Assembly (NCBI RefSeq): GCF_017875315.1
Contig: NZ_JAGGMM010000002.1
Coordinates: 186,001 to 250,000, forward strand
Direction of reading: 5' to 3'
Length of the DNA: 64,000 nucleotides
DNA from: Methanomicrobium sp. W14
GTDB lineage: Archaea; Halobacteriota; Methanomicrobia; Methanomicrobiales; Methanomicrobiaceae
The notes below the pieces were generated by a model. The model worked only from the letters and a program-made list of their open reading frames with translations. It searched no databases and was not told the DNA's origin. Shown here piece after piece: positions 1-8,555 of the stretch (position 1 is the stretch's first letter; every line of letters begins with the position of its first letter). The translations under genes and the position numbers were made by a program.

Positions 1-27
1 TTCTGTTATCTGGGGATCAATGTCCAT
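1..27 (-). CDS. N-terminus of a minus-strand gene, cut by the window start
   Basis: Reading leftwards, an ATG at 27 opens MDIDPQITE and runs off the window edge. A GGAGATG Shine-Dalgarno-like stretch lies about 6 bases before it. A TATA-like ACTATATATAG sits at 64-74, which would start a transcript near 45. In-frame GTG (36) and ATG (48) are alternative starts. Only nine residues are visible, so the product cannot be named. Confidence 0.35.
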
Positions 28-63
28 AATTTTCACATCTCCAATCATTACTCAGGATTTGAT

Positions 64-74
64 CACTATATATA
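64..74 (-). promoter_or_regulatory. TATA-like box for the truncated minus-strand gene
   Basis: ACTATATATAG is 25-30 bp upstream of the expected transcript start for the truncated gene at 1-27. It is nearly symmetric, so it could also serve the plus-strand gene at 157, though that would leave a longer leader. Confidence 0.35.
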
Positions 75-156
75 GCTATTACGAGCACCCTGAAAGTGAA
101 TTACGGGTTTGTATTTTAGAACTTATTAAGTACCTTTAATTTCAAAGACTGTTATC

Positions 157-348
157 ATGGTATTAACAGCAGATAGTTCTTTAAGTGAACTGCTACAGGA
201 GAATCCAAGGGCGGCAGAGACGCTGATGCGCTTTGGGATGGGTTGTGTCGGCTGTGCTCTTGCCAACGGAGAGACAATCCGCCAGGCGGCAGAGGAGCAC
301 GGGATTCCTCTCCCTGAGCTTTTGAAGGCCCTCGGAATCGAGAACTAA
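157..348 (+). CDS. DUF1858 redox-disulfide domain protein (63 aa)
   Basis: A free-standing DUF1858 domain, the small helical domain often found beside or fused to hybrid-cluster and other redox proteins. The whole protein is one domain: a short lead (TADSSLSELLQ), the family core ETLMRFGMGCVGCALA with its CxxC pair near residues 30-33, then a helical tail ending in LLKALGIEN. The CxxC pair suggests a thiol/disulfide or metal-thiolate role; a specific partner cannot be read from the sequence. A TATA-like CTTTAATTT around 132-140 sits close to the ATG, which suggests a leaderless or nearly leaderless mRNA. The gene is monocistronic. Confidence 0.85.
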   Translation: MVLTADSSLSELLQENPRAAETLMRFGMGCVGCALANGETIRQAAEEHGIPLPELLKALGIEN

Positions 349-480
349 GCCGTATCCGGCAAAACCATCTATTTTTTTGGGTTTAATAAAGCCTGTTTTA
401 CATATGCTTATATGGCAGGGTGTTTAATTTGTGTCTGCAGGTGCACCCGATACCTGAACATTAAAAATAGGAGAGAAAAA

Positions 481-1416
481 TTATAAAGTGTTACTGTCCG
501 GCTGTTGCTCTGACATCTTCAGTCCGAGTTCGCATGATATTTTTTTGAGTTCCGAAAGTTCAGTTTCCGGGTTTTTTAAGACGGCTCTTACTATATCGGG
601 GTAATGGTTCAGGAGACAGTTTTTGCATGACCATATTTTTTTTCCCTGCGATACCGAGTCCACCCATTCACCGAGCTCCTCGTCACCGCAAGGGTAATGC
701 GGGCAGTAGCACAGTTCGCATCTCTGCCCTTTGAAATGGCACGGATAATACTGGCATTTCCTCCTCTGCCACAGGTTCATCTTCAGTCCGTCTTTTGTGG
801 TGAATATGAAAAATGACGGCTCATCCGCTTCAATAACACCGTCGTACCTTCTGATTGACTCGGTCACTCCGTTCTTTACGCATGTGTAGACTTTGTCGCC
901 GCATCCGGTATAGGTCCCTGCAGATTCGTGGAATTTTCTGTTTTCTGACCCTTGTCTGTCATAAATTACGACGACTTCGTCTGTCGTCGTGCCGGTGAAG
1001 CTGTACCCCGCTGAAATTAGAGCGTCGGCCTTTGCCTCGGTTGCAGTTATTATCGTCTCGAGAAGGGCACCGTCGGATAATGCCTCCCTTGAATGGATTA
1101 TTATATTGATAGTGTTCGGACCTTTCGGGTTAGGATTTGAGACACCTGCCGTGACAAATACCGTGATGTATTCGTATGACATTATGCAGAGGTTCTTCAT
1201 CCCGACGGCAGTCAGCATTCCAAAAAAATCGTCTTTGTATCCCCTTTCACTGATTATATTTCTGAGAAGCCTGTACGGGTCATCTTCGTTGAAGTCACGC
1301 GGAACAGTATGGTTTACGACTGTTGTGATATCAGAAATTCCACCATTTATTCCTGTGCTGGCGGCTTTAAAAGAGCCTCTTATAAAAAGAGTATTTTTGT
1401 GAAGGAAATACTTCAT
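481..1416 (-). CDS. cbiZ: Adenosylcobinamide amidohydrolase CbiZ with C-terminal Cys-rich domain
   Basis: CbiZ removes the aminopropanol side chain of adenosylcobinamide so that methanogens can salvage incomplete corrinoids through adenosylcobyric acid. The N-terminal two thirds match the family: GINGGISDITTVVNHTVP near the start, then a segment with VTAGVSNPNPKG and a Thr-rich GYSFTGTTTDEVVV stretch. A cysteine-rich extension follows (CQYYPCHFKGQRCELCYCP and CKNCLLNHYP), probably a metal-binding small domain known as a CbiZ fusion partner. ATG at 1416 is chosen because it overlaps the stop of the upstream gene as ATGA, indicating translational coupling. A longer open frame exists upstream but lies inside that gene. 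Confidence 0.85.
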   Translation of the reverse strand: MKYFLHKNTLFIRGSFKAASTGINGGISDITTVVNHTVPRDFNEDDPYRLLRNIISERGYKDDFFGMLTAVGMKNLCIMSYEYITVFVTAGVSNPNPKGPNTINIIIHSREALSDGALLETIITATEAKADALISAGYSFTGTTTDEVVVIYDRQGSENRKFHESAGTYTGCGDKVYTCVKNGVTESIRRYDGVIEADEPSFFIFTTKDGLKMNLWQRRKCQYYPCHFKGQRCELCYCPHYPCGDEELGEWVDSVSQGKKIWSCKNCLLNHYPDIVRAVLKNPETELSELKKISCELGLKMSEQQPDSNTL

Positions 1417-1775
1417 GCTACGTTGTAGTGCGTGCGGTCTTTTAATTCCTGCTGTTTGCCATGGTTCCATCCTGCAACGTCTGCCAGGTAGCCCGTTACC
1501 CTTGATACCTGCGATACGTCGTGTGAGCCGCATTCAGGGCAGATTGGCTGGCCGCAAAGCGGGCAGTACTCTATCTTCTCTATTATGCTGTGCTGGCAGT
1601 TGCAGTGGTCAAGAGGGCACATAATCTCAAGATTTGTCTCCCCGCAGCAGGGGCATGGTGTTTCGTCAACGATATGGTTGCAGGTGTGGCATTTGTAGCG
1701 TCTCTCTTCAACCGGGATATCTTCAAGGCTTTTGTATTTTTTTGCGAGTGCAAGCTGTTCCTCAGTCCATATCAT
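1413..1775 (-). CDS. Stand-alone NrdD-type glycyl-radical and zinc domain protein (120 aa)
   Basis: The protein resembles only the C-terminal end of anaerobic ribonucleoside-triphosphate reductase NrdD. It carries several CxxC-type pairs (CHTCNH, CPCCG, CPLCG, CPECG) followed by SRVTGYLADVAGWN, where Gly95 sits in the glycyl-radical motif RVTGYL, and by GKQQELKDRTHY. The roughly 500-residue catalytic barrel is missing, and no reductase gene is adjacent. It could be the radical-bearing piece of a split enzyme, or a spare radical domain in the way YfiD/GrcA serves pyruvate formate-lyase; both are inference. It is the first gene of a two-gene operon with cbiZ, with an ATGA overlap. A TATA-like AGATTTAAT lies about 25 bp upstream. 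Confidence 0.7.
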   Translation of the reverse strand: MIWTEEQLALAKKYKSLEDIPVEERRYKCHTCNHIVDETPCPCCGETNLEIMCPLDHCNCQHSIIEKIEYCPLCGQPICPECGSHDVSQVSRVTGYLADVAGWNHGKQQELKDRTHYNVA

Positions 1776-1979
1776 ATATTAGAATCCCCGGCAGAGACAT
1801 TAAATCTTTTTGTCTTATTTAAATATTTCTTTACCTAAAACAAGGATTTTTTAAGTGAATTTTCTCCCGGACTATTGCAGACCAGGAAATTGCCTTTCAT
1901 TGTCTGCGGATAGCTAATTTACGCCAGGGGCCTTCCTGTCACCAGTATTTTTAACTTTGAAAGTGAAATATAGGTCTCT

Positions 1980-2255
1980 ATGGGAAAAAATCTGCCTGAT
2001 GCGGGCCTTGACGAGGACATGTCGGGAATGGTTTTTGACGGCGTAAGATACGAAATTCCCGACCTGGACCAGGTATTTTATGCTGTTTACAAAAGGGGCA
2101 TCTCATCGCGGGATGATTTGAAGGAAGAACTGCTTTCAAGAGTTAAAAAAGCCGGTGTAAAAGTCCCTGAAGGCAAGGAAGAGGACTTCGGGTATGCACT
2201 TGCAAAAAAATACAAGATGACCATGGACCGCGGAAGCCCCATGGACTTTTACTGA
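1980..2255 (+). CDS. Hypothetical acidic protein (91 aa)
   Basis: I do not recognise this family. The protein is soluble and charged, with no cysteine and no membrane segment. It has the segment GMVFDGVRYEIPDLDQVFYAVY, a helical central part (SSRDDLKEELLSRVKKAGVK) and a C-terminus ending in GSPMDFY. Codon use matches neighbouring genes, so it is probably real. It is transcribed alone, convergent with pyrF. A GAAAGTGAAATATAGG stretch directly precedes the start. Confidence 0.65.
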   Translation: MGKNLPDAGLDEDMSGMVFDGVRYEIPDLDQVFYAVYKRGISSRDDLKEELLSRVKKAGVKVPEGKEEDFGYALAKKYKMTMDRGSPMDFY

Positions 2256-2382
2256 AAAGTAATTCCTGTTTTGCTTTCTTTAGAAAAACTGCTTTTTAGA
2301 AATAAATGCCAGGCAGATGATATCCGGCCGGGCTTTAAACGTTCACTCTAATGCTGATATGAATCCGCCTCAGGTGACTCAT

Positions 2383-2405
2383 AGGGTTCATCATCACCCT
2401 TTGTT
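2383..2405. terminator. Short hairpin between convergent genes
   Basis: AGGGT (2383-2387) pairs with ACCCT (2396-2400) and is followed by TTTGTT. It lies between the 3' ends of the 91-aa gene (+) and pyrF (-). The stem is only five base pairs, so termination is tentative. Confidence 0.25.
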
Positions 2406-2442
2406 AACTTTGTTAAAAAAGGATCAGAGTCGGGTCATCTCA

Positions 2443-3078
2443 TCATCGGCGGATGAAGGCATATTTTTCTGCTTCTTTTGCGGGGTCTTCGGCTGAATAT
2501 ATGGAGCGGCCGACGATCATCCCGTCAATTAAAGGAGCTATGATGTGTGCGTCCCCGCCCTGTGCACCTACCCCGGGGGAGAGGATCTTTCTGCTGCCGA
2601 CAATCTCTCTCAGGGCTTTTACACGTTCAGGCCTCGTTGCGGGTGCAATTATCCCGTCCGCCCCGCATTCAACTGCCATTCCTGCTATCTTTTCGGCATT
2701 TTCACCGGAAAGAAATTCCAGAGCGCCGGGATGGCTCATCTCGCTTACTACATAGCATTCCCCGCCGGCGTCGTGCGCCGCTTCGACGCATGCGATAACG
2801 GAGTCGCTTCCGGTAAAGCCGTGCGTGATTATTCCTGAAAAACCGGCCTCAAAGACATGCCCTGCGATAAGGCTGTTTGTATTCGGGATGTCTGCGACCT
2901 TGAAGTCGGCTATAAGCGGAAGGTCAAAATGCAGAAGTTCTCCTGCTATTGAAAGCCCTGCTCCAAGTACAAGAGGATACCCTATTTTTACGGCATCAAT
3001 GTACGGTGCCGTTTTTTCGGTAATCTCTATGGCGTCCTCTCTTGTCAGGACATCAAGGGCCAGGATAAGGTCTGTCAT
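2443..3078 (-). CDS. pyrF: Orotidine 5'-phosphate decarboxylase
   Basis: Catalyses the last step of de novo UMP synthesis, OMP to UMP plus CO2. The archaeal short form is clear: LILALDV at the N-terminus, the active-site segment DFKVADIPNTN with the catalytic Asp/Lys array, and the phosphate-loop segment LSPGVGAQGGD followed by MIVGRSIY. At about 211 residues it is a normal single-domain length. ATG at 3078 is preferred; a TTG at 3084 overlapping the upstream stop is possible. A GAGG element about 7 bases upstream fits the ATG. It lies directly downstream of dys and is likely co-transcribed with it. Confidence 0.95.
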   Translation of the reverse strand: MTDLILALDVLTREDAIEITEKTAPYIDAVKIGYPLVLGAGLSIAGELLHFDLPLIADFKVADIPNTNSLIAGHVFEAGFSGIITHGFTGSDSVIACVEAAHDAGGECYVVSEMSHPGALEFLSGENAEKIAGMAVECGADGIIAPATRPERVKALREIVGSRKILSPGVGAQGGDAHIIAPLIDGMIVGRSIYSAEDPAKEAEKYAFIRR

Positions 3079-3080
3079 CT

Positions 3081-4022
3081 TCAATCCTCAAGTCTTTCCA
3101 GAACGGCTGCAACAATTAAGGGAAGGTTTATAGTGGCATCGCCGTATACGGTCTGTCCCTTTGCCTCTCCTGTAAGCTTTCCCCAGGACTTTGCCTCGTC
3201 AAGTGTCGCCCCGGAAAGCCCTCCCAAATCAGGTCTGTCACCTGTAAGCTGGACTGCATAGTCAAAGCCGTTAGGTGTCATTAGCATGCTCTGGAATATG
3301 TAGTTTTTGGGCACTCCTCCGCCGACAAGCATTGCACCGGCCTTTTTTGCGGCAAAGCACCTGTCGATTAATTTTGACATGTCTTTGAATGCGTCTACTG
3401 TGATTCCCCTTGTCTGGTTGAAAAGCCAGTACTGAAGGCCGATCATCGAGTCCTGGAGGGCCGGGCAGAACACGGGAATATCTTTTTTTGCGGCCTCTGC
3501 AAGTATTCCGGTGTTTAAATGCTCGCCGATAAGATGTGTTATATCCTGAATCGAGTACTTCTGTGATTTTTCAAGGCTTTCAAAGACCTCCTGCAAAAAG
3601 CTCTCAAATTTTATGAAAGCGTCGTTAGGGAGGAATATGTCATATATCCTGTTTATCTCCTCTTCACGGAGAAGCACGTCGTCGCAGATTTCAGTTCCGT
3701 GGTAGTGTTTGCACCCGATTGCTTCTATAGTATCGTGCGTCAGGTTGGCGCCCGTGGATACCAGTATATCGATGTGGCCCCTGTCTATTAAGTCAGAGAC
3801 TATTCCGCCCATTCCTCCGGGGACCATTGCTCCTGCAAGTCCAAAGAACTTGACGGCGTCTTTGTCCCTGAGCATATTTTCATATATATTTACGGCCCGC
3901 CAGAGAGAGCCGGCGTTATACGCACGCGTATTTCCGTACTGTTCCACGAGTTCGTTTACGGTCATGCCGGGTCTTACCTTTGCCTGAATTACAGGCGTGC
4001 CGCATAAATCTTCTGGTTTCAT
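3081..4022 (-). CDS. dys: Deoxyhypusine synthase
   Basis: Transfers the aminobutyl group of spermidine to a lysine of archaeal initiation factor 5A. The sequence shows GAMVPGGMGGIVSDLI, the NAD-site segments VSTGANLTHD and CKHYHGTEICDD, and the catalytic-lysine segment MLVGGGVPKNYI, all typical of the family. The open frame extends 54 residues further upstream, but that part is unlike the family. ATG at 4022 (MKPEDLCGTPV) gives the usual length of about 313 residues and has a TATA-like CAATATTAG at a promoter-like distance. The gene ends within a few bases of pyrF. Confidence 0.92.
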   Translation of the reverse strand: MKPEDLCGTPVIQAKVRPGMTVNELVEQYGNTRAYNAGSLWRAVNIYENMLRDKDAVKFFGLAGAMVPGGMGGIVSDLIDRGHIDILVSTGANLTHDTIEAIGCKHYHGTEICDDVLLREEEINRIYDIFLPNDAFIKFESFLQEVFESLEKSQKYSIQDITHLIGEHLNTGILAEAAKKDIPVFCPALQDSMIGLQYWLFNQTRGITVDAFKDMSKLIDRCFAAKKAGAMLVGGGVPKNYIFQSMLMTPNGFDYAVQLTGDRPDLGGLSGATLDEAKSWGKLTGEAKGQTVYGDATINLPLIVAAVLERLED

Positions 4023-4286
4023 ATTCTGAAAACAAGCCTCACTAATATTGCTTAACAATGTTTGTTCTAATAAGCGATAAGTGTTAGAGAAGACCGTTGT
4101 GCAGGTAATAAAATAATTGTTTTTCGTATGAATTTTCCCGTAATGTATAAGTTCTAAAAGAGCAATAGCATGGATTAATTTCATGTGCCCTTTGAAAAAC
4201 GGAAAAAATGCAGGGACTTTCGTTTTTGCGTCGTGACTGTTTTTCAGGTGTTTAGTCTTGAATGTAGAATTATGGGGGGGAAATAA

Positions 4287-5129
4287 TTGCCTGAAAATGC
4301 AGAAAACCTGCCTTTTAAACCTGATATCGGAAATTCAAAAGAAAGAAACATTAAGTTTTCAGGATACGTGGCATTCGTAATAATTCTGATAATCATCCTT
4401 TATGCCATTGAAAGTATGGTTGCATCGGGTATGATTTCTTCTGAAGCTGCGAGCGATTATATCATTTTGGACTACGATTCGCCGAATTTTTTCTCTTTAT
4501 ACCTCTCGAAATATGTGCACTCCCAGGATAATCCGTTTCATATGGTGAACAACATTGCTTCATTTTTGGTAGTATCTGTTATAATCGGGATTTTGTACTT
4601 CTTTTTTTACCCGAAAATCGGTATAATGATGCCGGAATATTACCTCCTGGCGGTGTACATCCAGATTATTGCAGTTGTCCCGTTTTCAATATCGATTATA
4701 TCCTATATTTACCGGCAGATTGGTGTCATCGATGAAGTTATGCGTTACTCTGTCGGATTTTCGGGTGTTGTCTGGGCGCTTACCGGGTTTATGCTTTTTC
4801 TGGTCTCTCTTTTTTTATTGAAAGCGCTTTCCCCGCGTCTTGCAGGTCACGGTGGTGATTTTGTAAGGATAGTCTCGGTTTGCCTCCCCATTCTCTTCTT
4901 AGTTTCACTTCTTGTCATTTTGCCTGTTTTCATTATTGTCACTGATATTCACACCAGCAAAAATATGTTTGCGCATCTTGCAGGTTTTGCTTACGGGTGG
5001 CTGATTCCGGCACTTACAGGCTCTTATTTCGTATCGTCGTGTGCTAACTGTAAGATTGCAAATCTCCTTTATACTTTTCTTATTTTTTCAATTCCCTTTG
5101 TGATAGCAGCGTTTCTCGTGGCACTTTAA
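4287..5129 (+). CDS. Rhomboid-family intramembrane serine protease
   Basis: A polytopic membrane protein of about 280 residues whose conserved sites match rhomboids. HMVNNIASFL (residues 85-94) is the second-helix H/N motif, GFSGVVWALTG has the GxSG nucleophile Ser159, and MFAHLAGFAYGWLIP carries the dyad His230 with the glycine-rich helix. It should cleave membrane proteins within or near their transmembrane segment; substrates are unknown. The start is TTG after a run of seven G residues (4274-4280) that can serve as ribosome-binding site. An ATG at 4272 is in frame but is followed by TAA after three codons. The gene stands alone and ends in a strong hairpin. Confidence 0.8.
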   Translation: MPENAENLPFKPDIGNSKERNIKFSGYVAFVIILIIILYAIESMVASGMISSEAASDYIILDYDSPNFFSLYLSKYVHSQDNPFHMVNNIASFLVVSVIIGILYFFFYPKIGIMMPEYYLLAVYIQIIAVVPFSISIISYIYRQIGVIDEVMRYSVGFSGVVWALTGFMLFLVSLFLLKALSPRLAGHGGDFVRIVSVCLPILFLVSLLVILPVFIIVTDIHTSKNMFAHLAGFAYGWLIPALTGSYFVSSCANCKIANLLYTFLIFSIPFVIAAFLVAL

Positions 5130-5158
5130 AAGTGCCGGAAATTATTCCTCTTTTTTCT
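5120..5158 (+). terminator. Hairpin terminator after the rhomboid gene
   Basis: GGCACTT (5120-5126) and AAGTGCC (5130-5136) form a perfect 7-bp stem. Its three-base loop is the TAA stop codon of the rhomboid gene. A T-rich run follows at 5145-5158. Confidence 0.6.
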
Positions 5159-5215
5159 TTCCACTAAATTTAAGAAGTTTCATGATGTATCTGAATTCAT
5201 CCCGGGGTGAAAAAA

Positions 5216-5752
5216 ATGTATGACGGACTCTATGAGAGGATCCATGCCGAGAGAATGAGGCGCGAAAAGGAAAATTTTGAAATATACATAAAGCAGCTTA
5301 AAGACCCGGGGATACCCTACCGGACAAAGGCTGCCGAAGCCCTTGGAAATTATAAGGACCCGCGGGCTGTGCCTTATCTTATTGAATGCGCCAAATGTGA
5401 GACCGACCCGGGCGTTCTTTATGTCGCGATATGCTCTCTTGCAAAGTTCCGGGACAAAAGTTCTGTTGTGCCCCTACTGGCGCTTCTGGACCACAGCGAC
5501 AAATGGGTGAGAAGCGGTGCCGCAAAAGCGCTCGGGGAGATTGGCGACCGTGAATCGGTTTTTTGCATAAAGCCTATGCTTTCCGATGAAAACCCGAAGA
5601 TCCGTGCCTCTGCTGCCGAGGCACTCGGGCTTATGAGCTACTGGGAGTTTGCAGACCTTGTAATTCCTCTTCTTGATGACGAGGAAAGCGAGGTCCGTGC
5701 GGCTGCAAGGGCTGCTGTAAGAAAACTCGGCCGCGGGGACCTCGCCGACTGA
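5216..5752 (+). CDS. HEAT-repeat (PBS-lyase-type) protein
   Basis: The protein is built almost wholly of short alpha-helical HEAT-like repeats of about 31 residues, visible as recurring AAEALGNYKDPRAVPYLIE, SGAAKALGEIGDRESV, ASAAEALGLMS and AAARAAVRKLG. Such proteins are protein-protein adaptors; no enzymatic residues are seen. The N-terminus (YERIHAERMRREKENFEIYI) is a charged helix. ATG at 5216 is chosen because GGGGTGA about 6 bases upstream makes a good ribosome-binding site; GTG at 5207 is an alternative inside it. It is monocistronic, and its partner is unknown. Confidence 0.85.
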   Translation: MYDGLYERIHAERMRREKENFEIYIKQLKDPGIPYRTKAAEALGNYKDPRAVPYLIECAKCETDPGVLYVAICSLAKFRDKSSVVPLLALLDHSDKWVRSGAAKALGEIGDRESVFCIKPMLSDENPKIRASAAEALGLMSYWEFADLVIPLLDDEESEVRAAARAAVRKLGRGDLAD

Positions 5753-5786
5753 ACAATTCCTGATTTTCCCTTAAATCTGTATTTTG

Positions 5787-6392
5787 TCAGACCGGGAGTT
5801 TTTCCCTCCCGTAAACTTCGTTAATAACCTGTGCAAGACCTGCATACATCGCTGACAGCCCGCAAATTATTCCTTCATATCCTGCAACTGTCGTTACAGT
5901 CGTACTTCCTGTGAAATCCCCAAGTGCAAGCAGGAAAAAAAGGACTGCAAGCGATCCGAATACGAACTGAAGGGCCCTGCCAAGCTTTAATGTTGCAATA
6001 AACATTACAGCGGTGAAAAGACCCCACATGAAGAGGTATGCGCCCATCTCATAACCCCCCGGTGCCGCTGCAAGGTTTAAGCCGGGAAGTATAAGGATTG
6101 CGACAAGGCTTATCCAGAAAAACCCGAATGAGCAGAAGGCAGTCGTTCCGAATGTGTTCTTCTTTTTCCATTCCATTACCCCTGCAATGACCTGTGCAAG
6201 ACCGCCGTAAAATATCCCCATTCCCATAATCATGCTGCCGAGTCCGAAGTATCCGGCATTATGCAGGTTTAGGAGGACTGTCGTCATACCAAAGGCTAAA
6301 AGACCAAGCGGGGCCGGATTTGCGGTTCCGTCGATTATAAACATGTTGTTTCTGTCTTTGTAATCTTCGCTGTGAGACAATTGATAAATCAC
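5787..6392 (-). CDS. GPR1/FUN34/YaaH (SatP) family acetate-type permease
   Basis: A six-helix inner-membrane protein of about 200 residues. The diagnostic [14 protein letters not shown] segment opens the first helix, and the glycine-rich [22 protein letters not shown] motif follows the second. Family members move acetate, succinate or ammonium; acetate uptake would fit an acetate-requiring Methanomicrobiales methanogen, but this is inference. The start is uncertain: GTG at 6392, a TTG at 6383 behind GGTGAT, or ATG at 6344. The gene is transcribed alone, convergent with the HEAT-repeat gene. Confidence 0.85.
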   Translation of the reverse strand: MIYQLSHSEDYKDRNNMFIIDGTANPAPLGLLAFGMTTVLLNLHNAGYFGLGSMIMGMGIFYGGLAQVIAGVMEWKKKNTFGTTAFCSFGFFWISLVAILILPGLNLAAAPGGYEMGAYLFMWGLFTAVMFIATLKLGRALQFVFGSLAVLFFLLALGDFTGSTTVTTVAGYEGIICGLSAMYAGLAQVINEVYGREKLPV

Positions 6393-6546
6393 CTATCCGC
6401 AAGATATAATGATTAATCATTATATTTCATTTCCGGTCAAAACTAGTAATCCGGATAATGCTCTAAAAGCGAAAAAAATTGTTTTCCGGGCGAAGGCAGG
6501 GTTTGCAGGACTAAAATGATAATTTCTTTGATCTGGGGGTTTTATT

Positions 6547-7914
6547 TCATAGTTTTTCCTGTTTGCCGGGGTTGAATTTGCACCAGTGTCCGTCCGGGTA
6601 ATATGCTGTAAGAACACCGCTGCTGTTGCAGTACTCTCCGCCGGGGTGTCCTGACTGCCAGTCCAGGTTAAGCCAGTACTGCGGGTCGTTGTTTTTGTCG
6701 TGGTCTATGTGGTAGGCGGCCGAATTGCACTTGTACATCTTCAGAATGTACTTGGACATTATGTCGAATTTCCGGCTGTCGTTTGTAATGTAAGCCTCCG
6801 CATATGAATGTCCGTCACCTTCGGAAGTGTTTGTTGAGACTATTCTCGATTTTCCTCCGACTGCTTCTATAAATGACGCCACAACAATAGCAAAATCATC
6901 ACAATCACCTTTCATTCCGTGTCTTATGAAGTCCCTTGCCGGAGAAAAATGACCAAAACCGCCAGGGTTCTGAACATATGTCCATTTTCCCTTTACTATA
7001 TCCCAGATGTTGCAGACTTCTTCAATGCTTACTATTCCGTTTGAATTTATGCCTCTTATTGAAAGAGCATAGTTTTTTGTGGTCTGGCTGCCGGGGTCTA
7101 TTGCTTCTGCAATCGCCTGTGCCCTTTTATCCTCGGAGGAAATATTCTTTGATACTGCCGGGAAGTCTGCTCCGTGAAGATTTTCGGCAGGATTGTTCCC
7201 GTTTTCAAAAATGTTCATACTTAGTGCCCCGTAATACCCGATGACCAGAAGTATGATTATTGCAGCCGACATTTTGAATAGATTCCAAGGGTTTTTGACA
7301 GGACGGTTGCTTTTAGACCCGCCCTGTTTTTTTCTGCCCGCATACTTCGGTCTGTTCTTTGATTCAAAGGGCAGGTAACTGTCCCCGTTCTGGATATATT
7401 CCTGCCCCCTGACGATAACGTGGTGCGAATTGGAAAATACGAACTCCCTGTTTTCTATCGTCACCGTCTCTGTGTCAACATAGTATTCAGAGTCCACGCA
7501 GTTCAGGTCAAAAGGGAATAATTCCCTGCTGAACCTGAGGTATTCACCTTTGTACTCCACGAATTCCTGGTTTTCACTTATTAAATGGCGGGATTTTTTG
7601 ATGCAAAGATTTTTTCCGTCAATGAGAAGCGTTTCATTGTGAGCGTAAAAAGTGTGGTCTTTGTTATTATCTTTGTCTTCTGTGCCTTTTTCTTTGTTTT
7701 CAAGGGACTGGTCATATATGGGTTTTTTGTCCGGGTCTCCGAGAACCTCATACGCTTCGTTTATTTTTTTGAAATATTCCAGAGCATCAGGAAGTGGAGA
7801 GACATCGGGATGATATTTTTTTACAAGTATTCTGTATGCTTTCCTGATGTCTGATGTTGTTGCGTTGTGGTCCAGACCAAGTATTTCGTAATAATCGGAT
7901 TTATCCCCCATCAT
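6547..7914 (-). CDS. DnaJ domain - transmembrane - transglutaminase-like fusion protein
   Basis: Residues 8-70 form a complete J domain ([23 protein letters not shown] at about 37-39, YEVLGDPD). A central part of about 130 residues is rich in short beta-like repeats around '[13 protein letters not shown]' and '[14 protein letters not shown]'. One transmembrane helix follows at about 215-235 ([17 protein letters not shown]). The C-terminal transglutaminase-like domain keeps [13 protein letters not shown] with the nucleophile Cys340, His371 in [10 protein letters not shown] and an Asp in RKFDIMSK. The likely topology puts the J domain in the cytosol and the papain-like domain outside. GTG at 7920 or ATG at 7914 or 7911 are all possible starts. 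Function is unknown; a link between chaperone recruitment and surface-protein processing is inference. Confidence 0.8.
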   Translation of the reverse strand: MMGDKSDYYEILGLDHNATTSDIRKAYRILVKKYHPDVSPLPDALEYFKKINEAYEVLGDPDKKPIYDQSLENKEKGTEDKDNNKDHTFYAHNETLLIDGKNLCIKKSRHLISENQEFVEYKGEYLRFSRELFPFDLNCVDSEYYVDTETVTIENREFVFSNSHHVIVRGQEYIQNGDSYLPFESKNRPKYAGRKKQGGSKSNRPVKNPWNLFKMSAAIIILLVIGYYGALSMNIFENGNNPAENLHGADFPAVSKNISSEDKRAQAIAEAIDPGSQTTKNYALSIRGINSNGIVSIEEVCNIWDIVKGKWTYVQNPGGFGHFSPARDFIRHGMKGDCDDFAIVVASFIEAVGGKSRIVSTNTSEGDGHSYAEAYITNDSRKFDIMSKYILKMYKCNSAAYHIDHDKNNDPQYWLNLDWQSGHPGGEYCNSSGVLTAYYPDGHWCKFNPGKQEKL

Positions 7915-8042
7915 AATCACGATAATATTTTATTGTACTCAGGTATGATTTATTTTTTTGAAAGTTTCAAAATGTAGTGTATCGCGTGAGACTGTTTAAA
8001 ATCAGAATCTTGAAATTTTTAAGTCTGAACGTTTCCGGGATG

Positions 8043-8064
8043 CTGTACACTGTAAAAAGTACAG
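8043..8064. repeat. Small inverted repeat
   Basis: CTGTAC and GTACAG flank a 10-base loop downstream of the decayed gene at 8103-8471. It may be a weak hairpin. No T-run is obvious, so no role is claimed. Confidence 0.2.
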
Positions 8065-8102
8065 GTAAAAATTTCTCTGGTTTCAGGTTATTTTATTTCC
8101 AT

Positions 8103-8471
8103 ACCGGTTAAACAGCCGGTCCAAAAAACCTTGCATCCCCGGTGTATACGGGAAATCCGGGAAAAATGGAATAAGAAACCCGGTAACCTTTCCACGCGTA
8201 ACTGACTGGCTGCGTTTTATTGCATCTGTACGGATTACGGATATTCCCTTTCTCATCCTTTTTTTCAGTTTTCAAATTTGTTTTTTGCTTTGTCATCAGA
8301 CAGCCGTTCAAGTTCATTTTCTTTCCATTGTCTGGTATCTTCGTCTTCCTTCTGTCGCCGCCATGATTCAAAAATTGTTCTTGCTCTCTGCTCAATCTGG
8401 CCCTGTGTTTGAGAGCATCTGTAAAACAGAACTAGCGTTGTTATAATCAACAAAATGATGAGAATTATCAA
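8103..8471 (-). pseudogene. Decayed Holliday junction resolvase-like gene
   Basis: Three reading frames on the minus strand together spell one member of the small archaeal membrane-anchored Holliday-junction-resolvase-related family. Frame one (8471 to 8265) gives an N-terminal hydrophobic helix and RARTIFESWRRQKEDED, then a stop. A second frame (about 8250-8130) gives IRTDAIKRSQSVTRGKVTG and PFFPDFPY. A third finishes with GDARFFGPAV and a stop at 8108. Intact relatives continue into a nuclease-type core (DF.VFDG...), which is absent downstream. There are therefore at least two frameshifts plus loss of the C-terminus. No ATG exists at the front; TTG at 8471 is the first usable start. Family assignment is from memory of the motif order. 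Confidence 0.65.
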
Positions 8472-8555
8472 AATAATAACAAACCATTCAGTTATATGAG
8501 TTATTACATTTTTTAATTAAAAAATGCAGGTAAATAAATCATTAAAAAATGAAGA

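Noticed and set aside
989-1402. 137-residue plus-strand frame over cbiZ
   Set aside because: It is antisense to the well-supported cbiZ gene and has no family signature.
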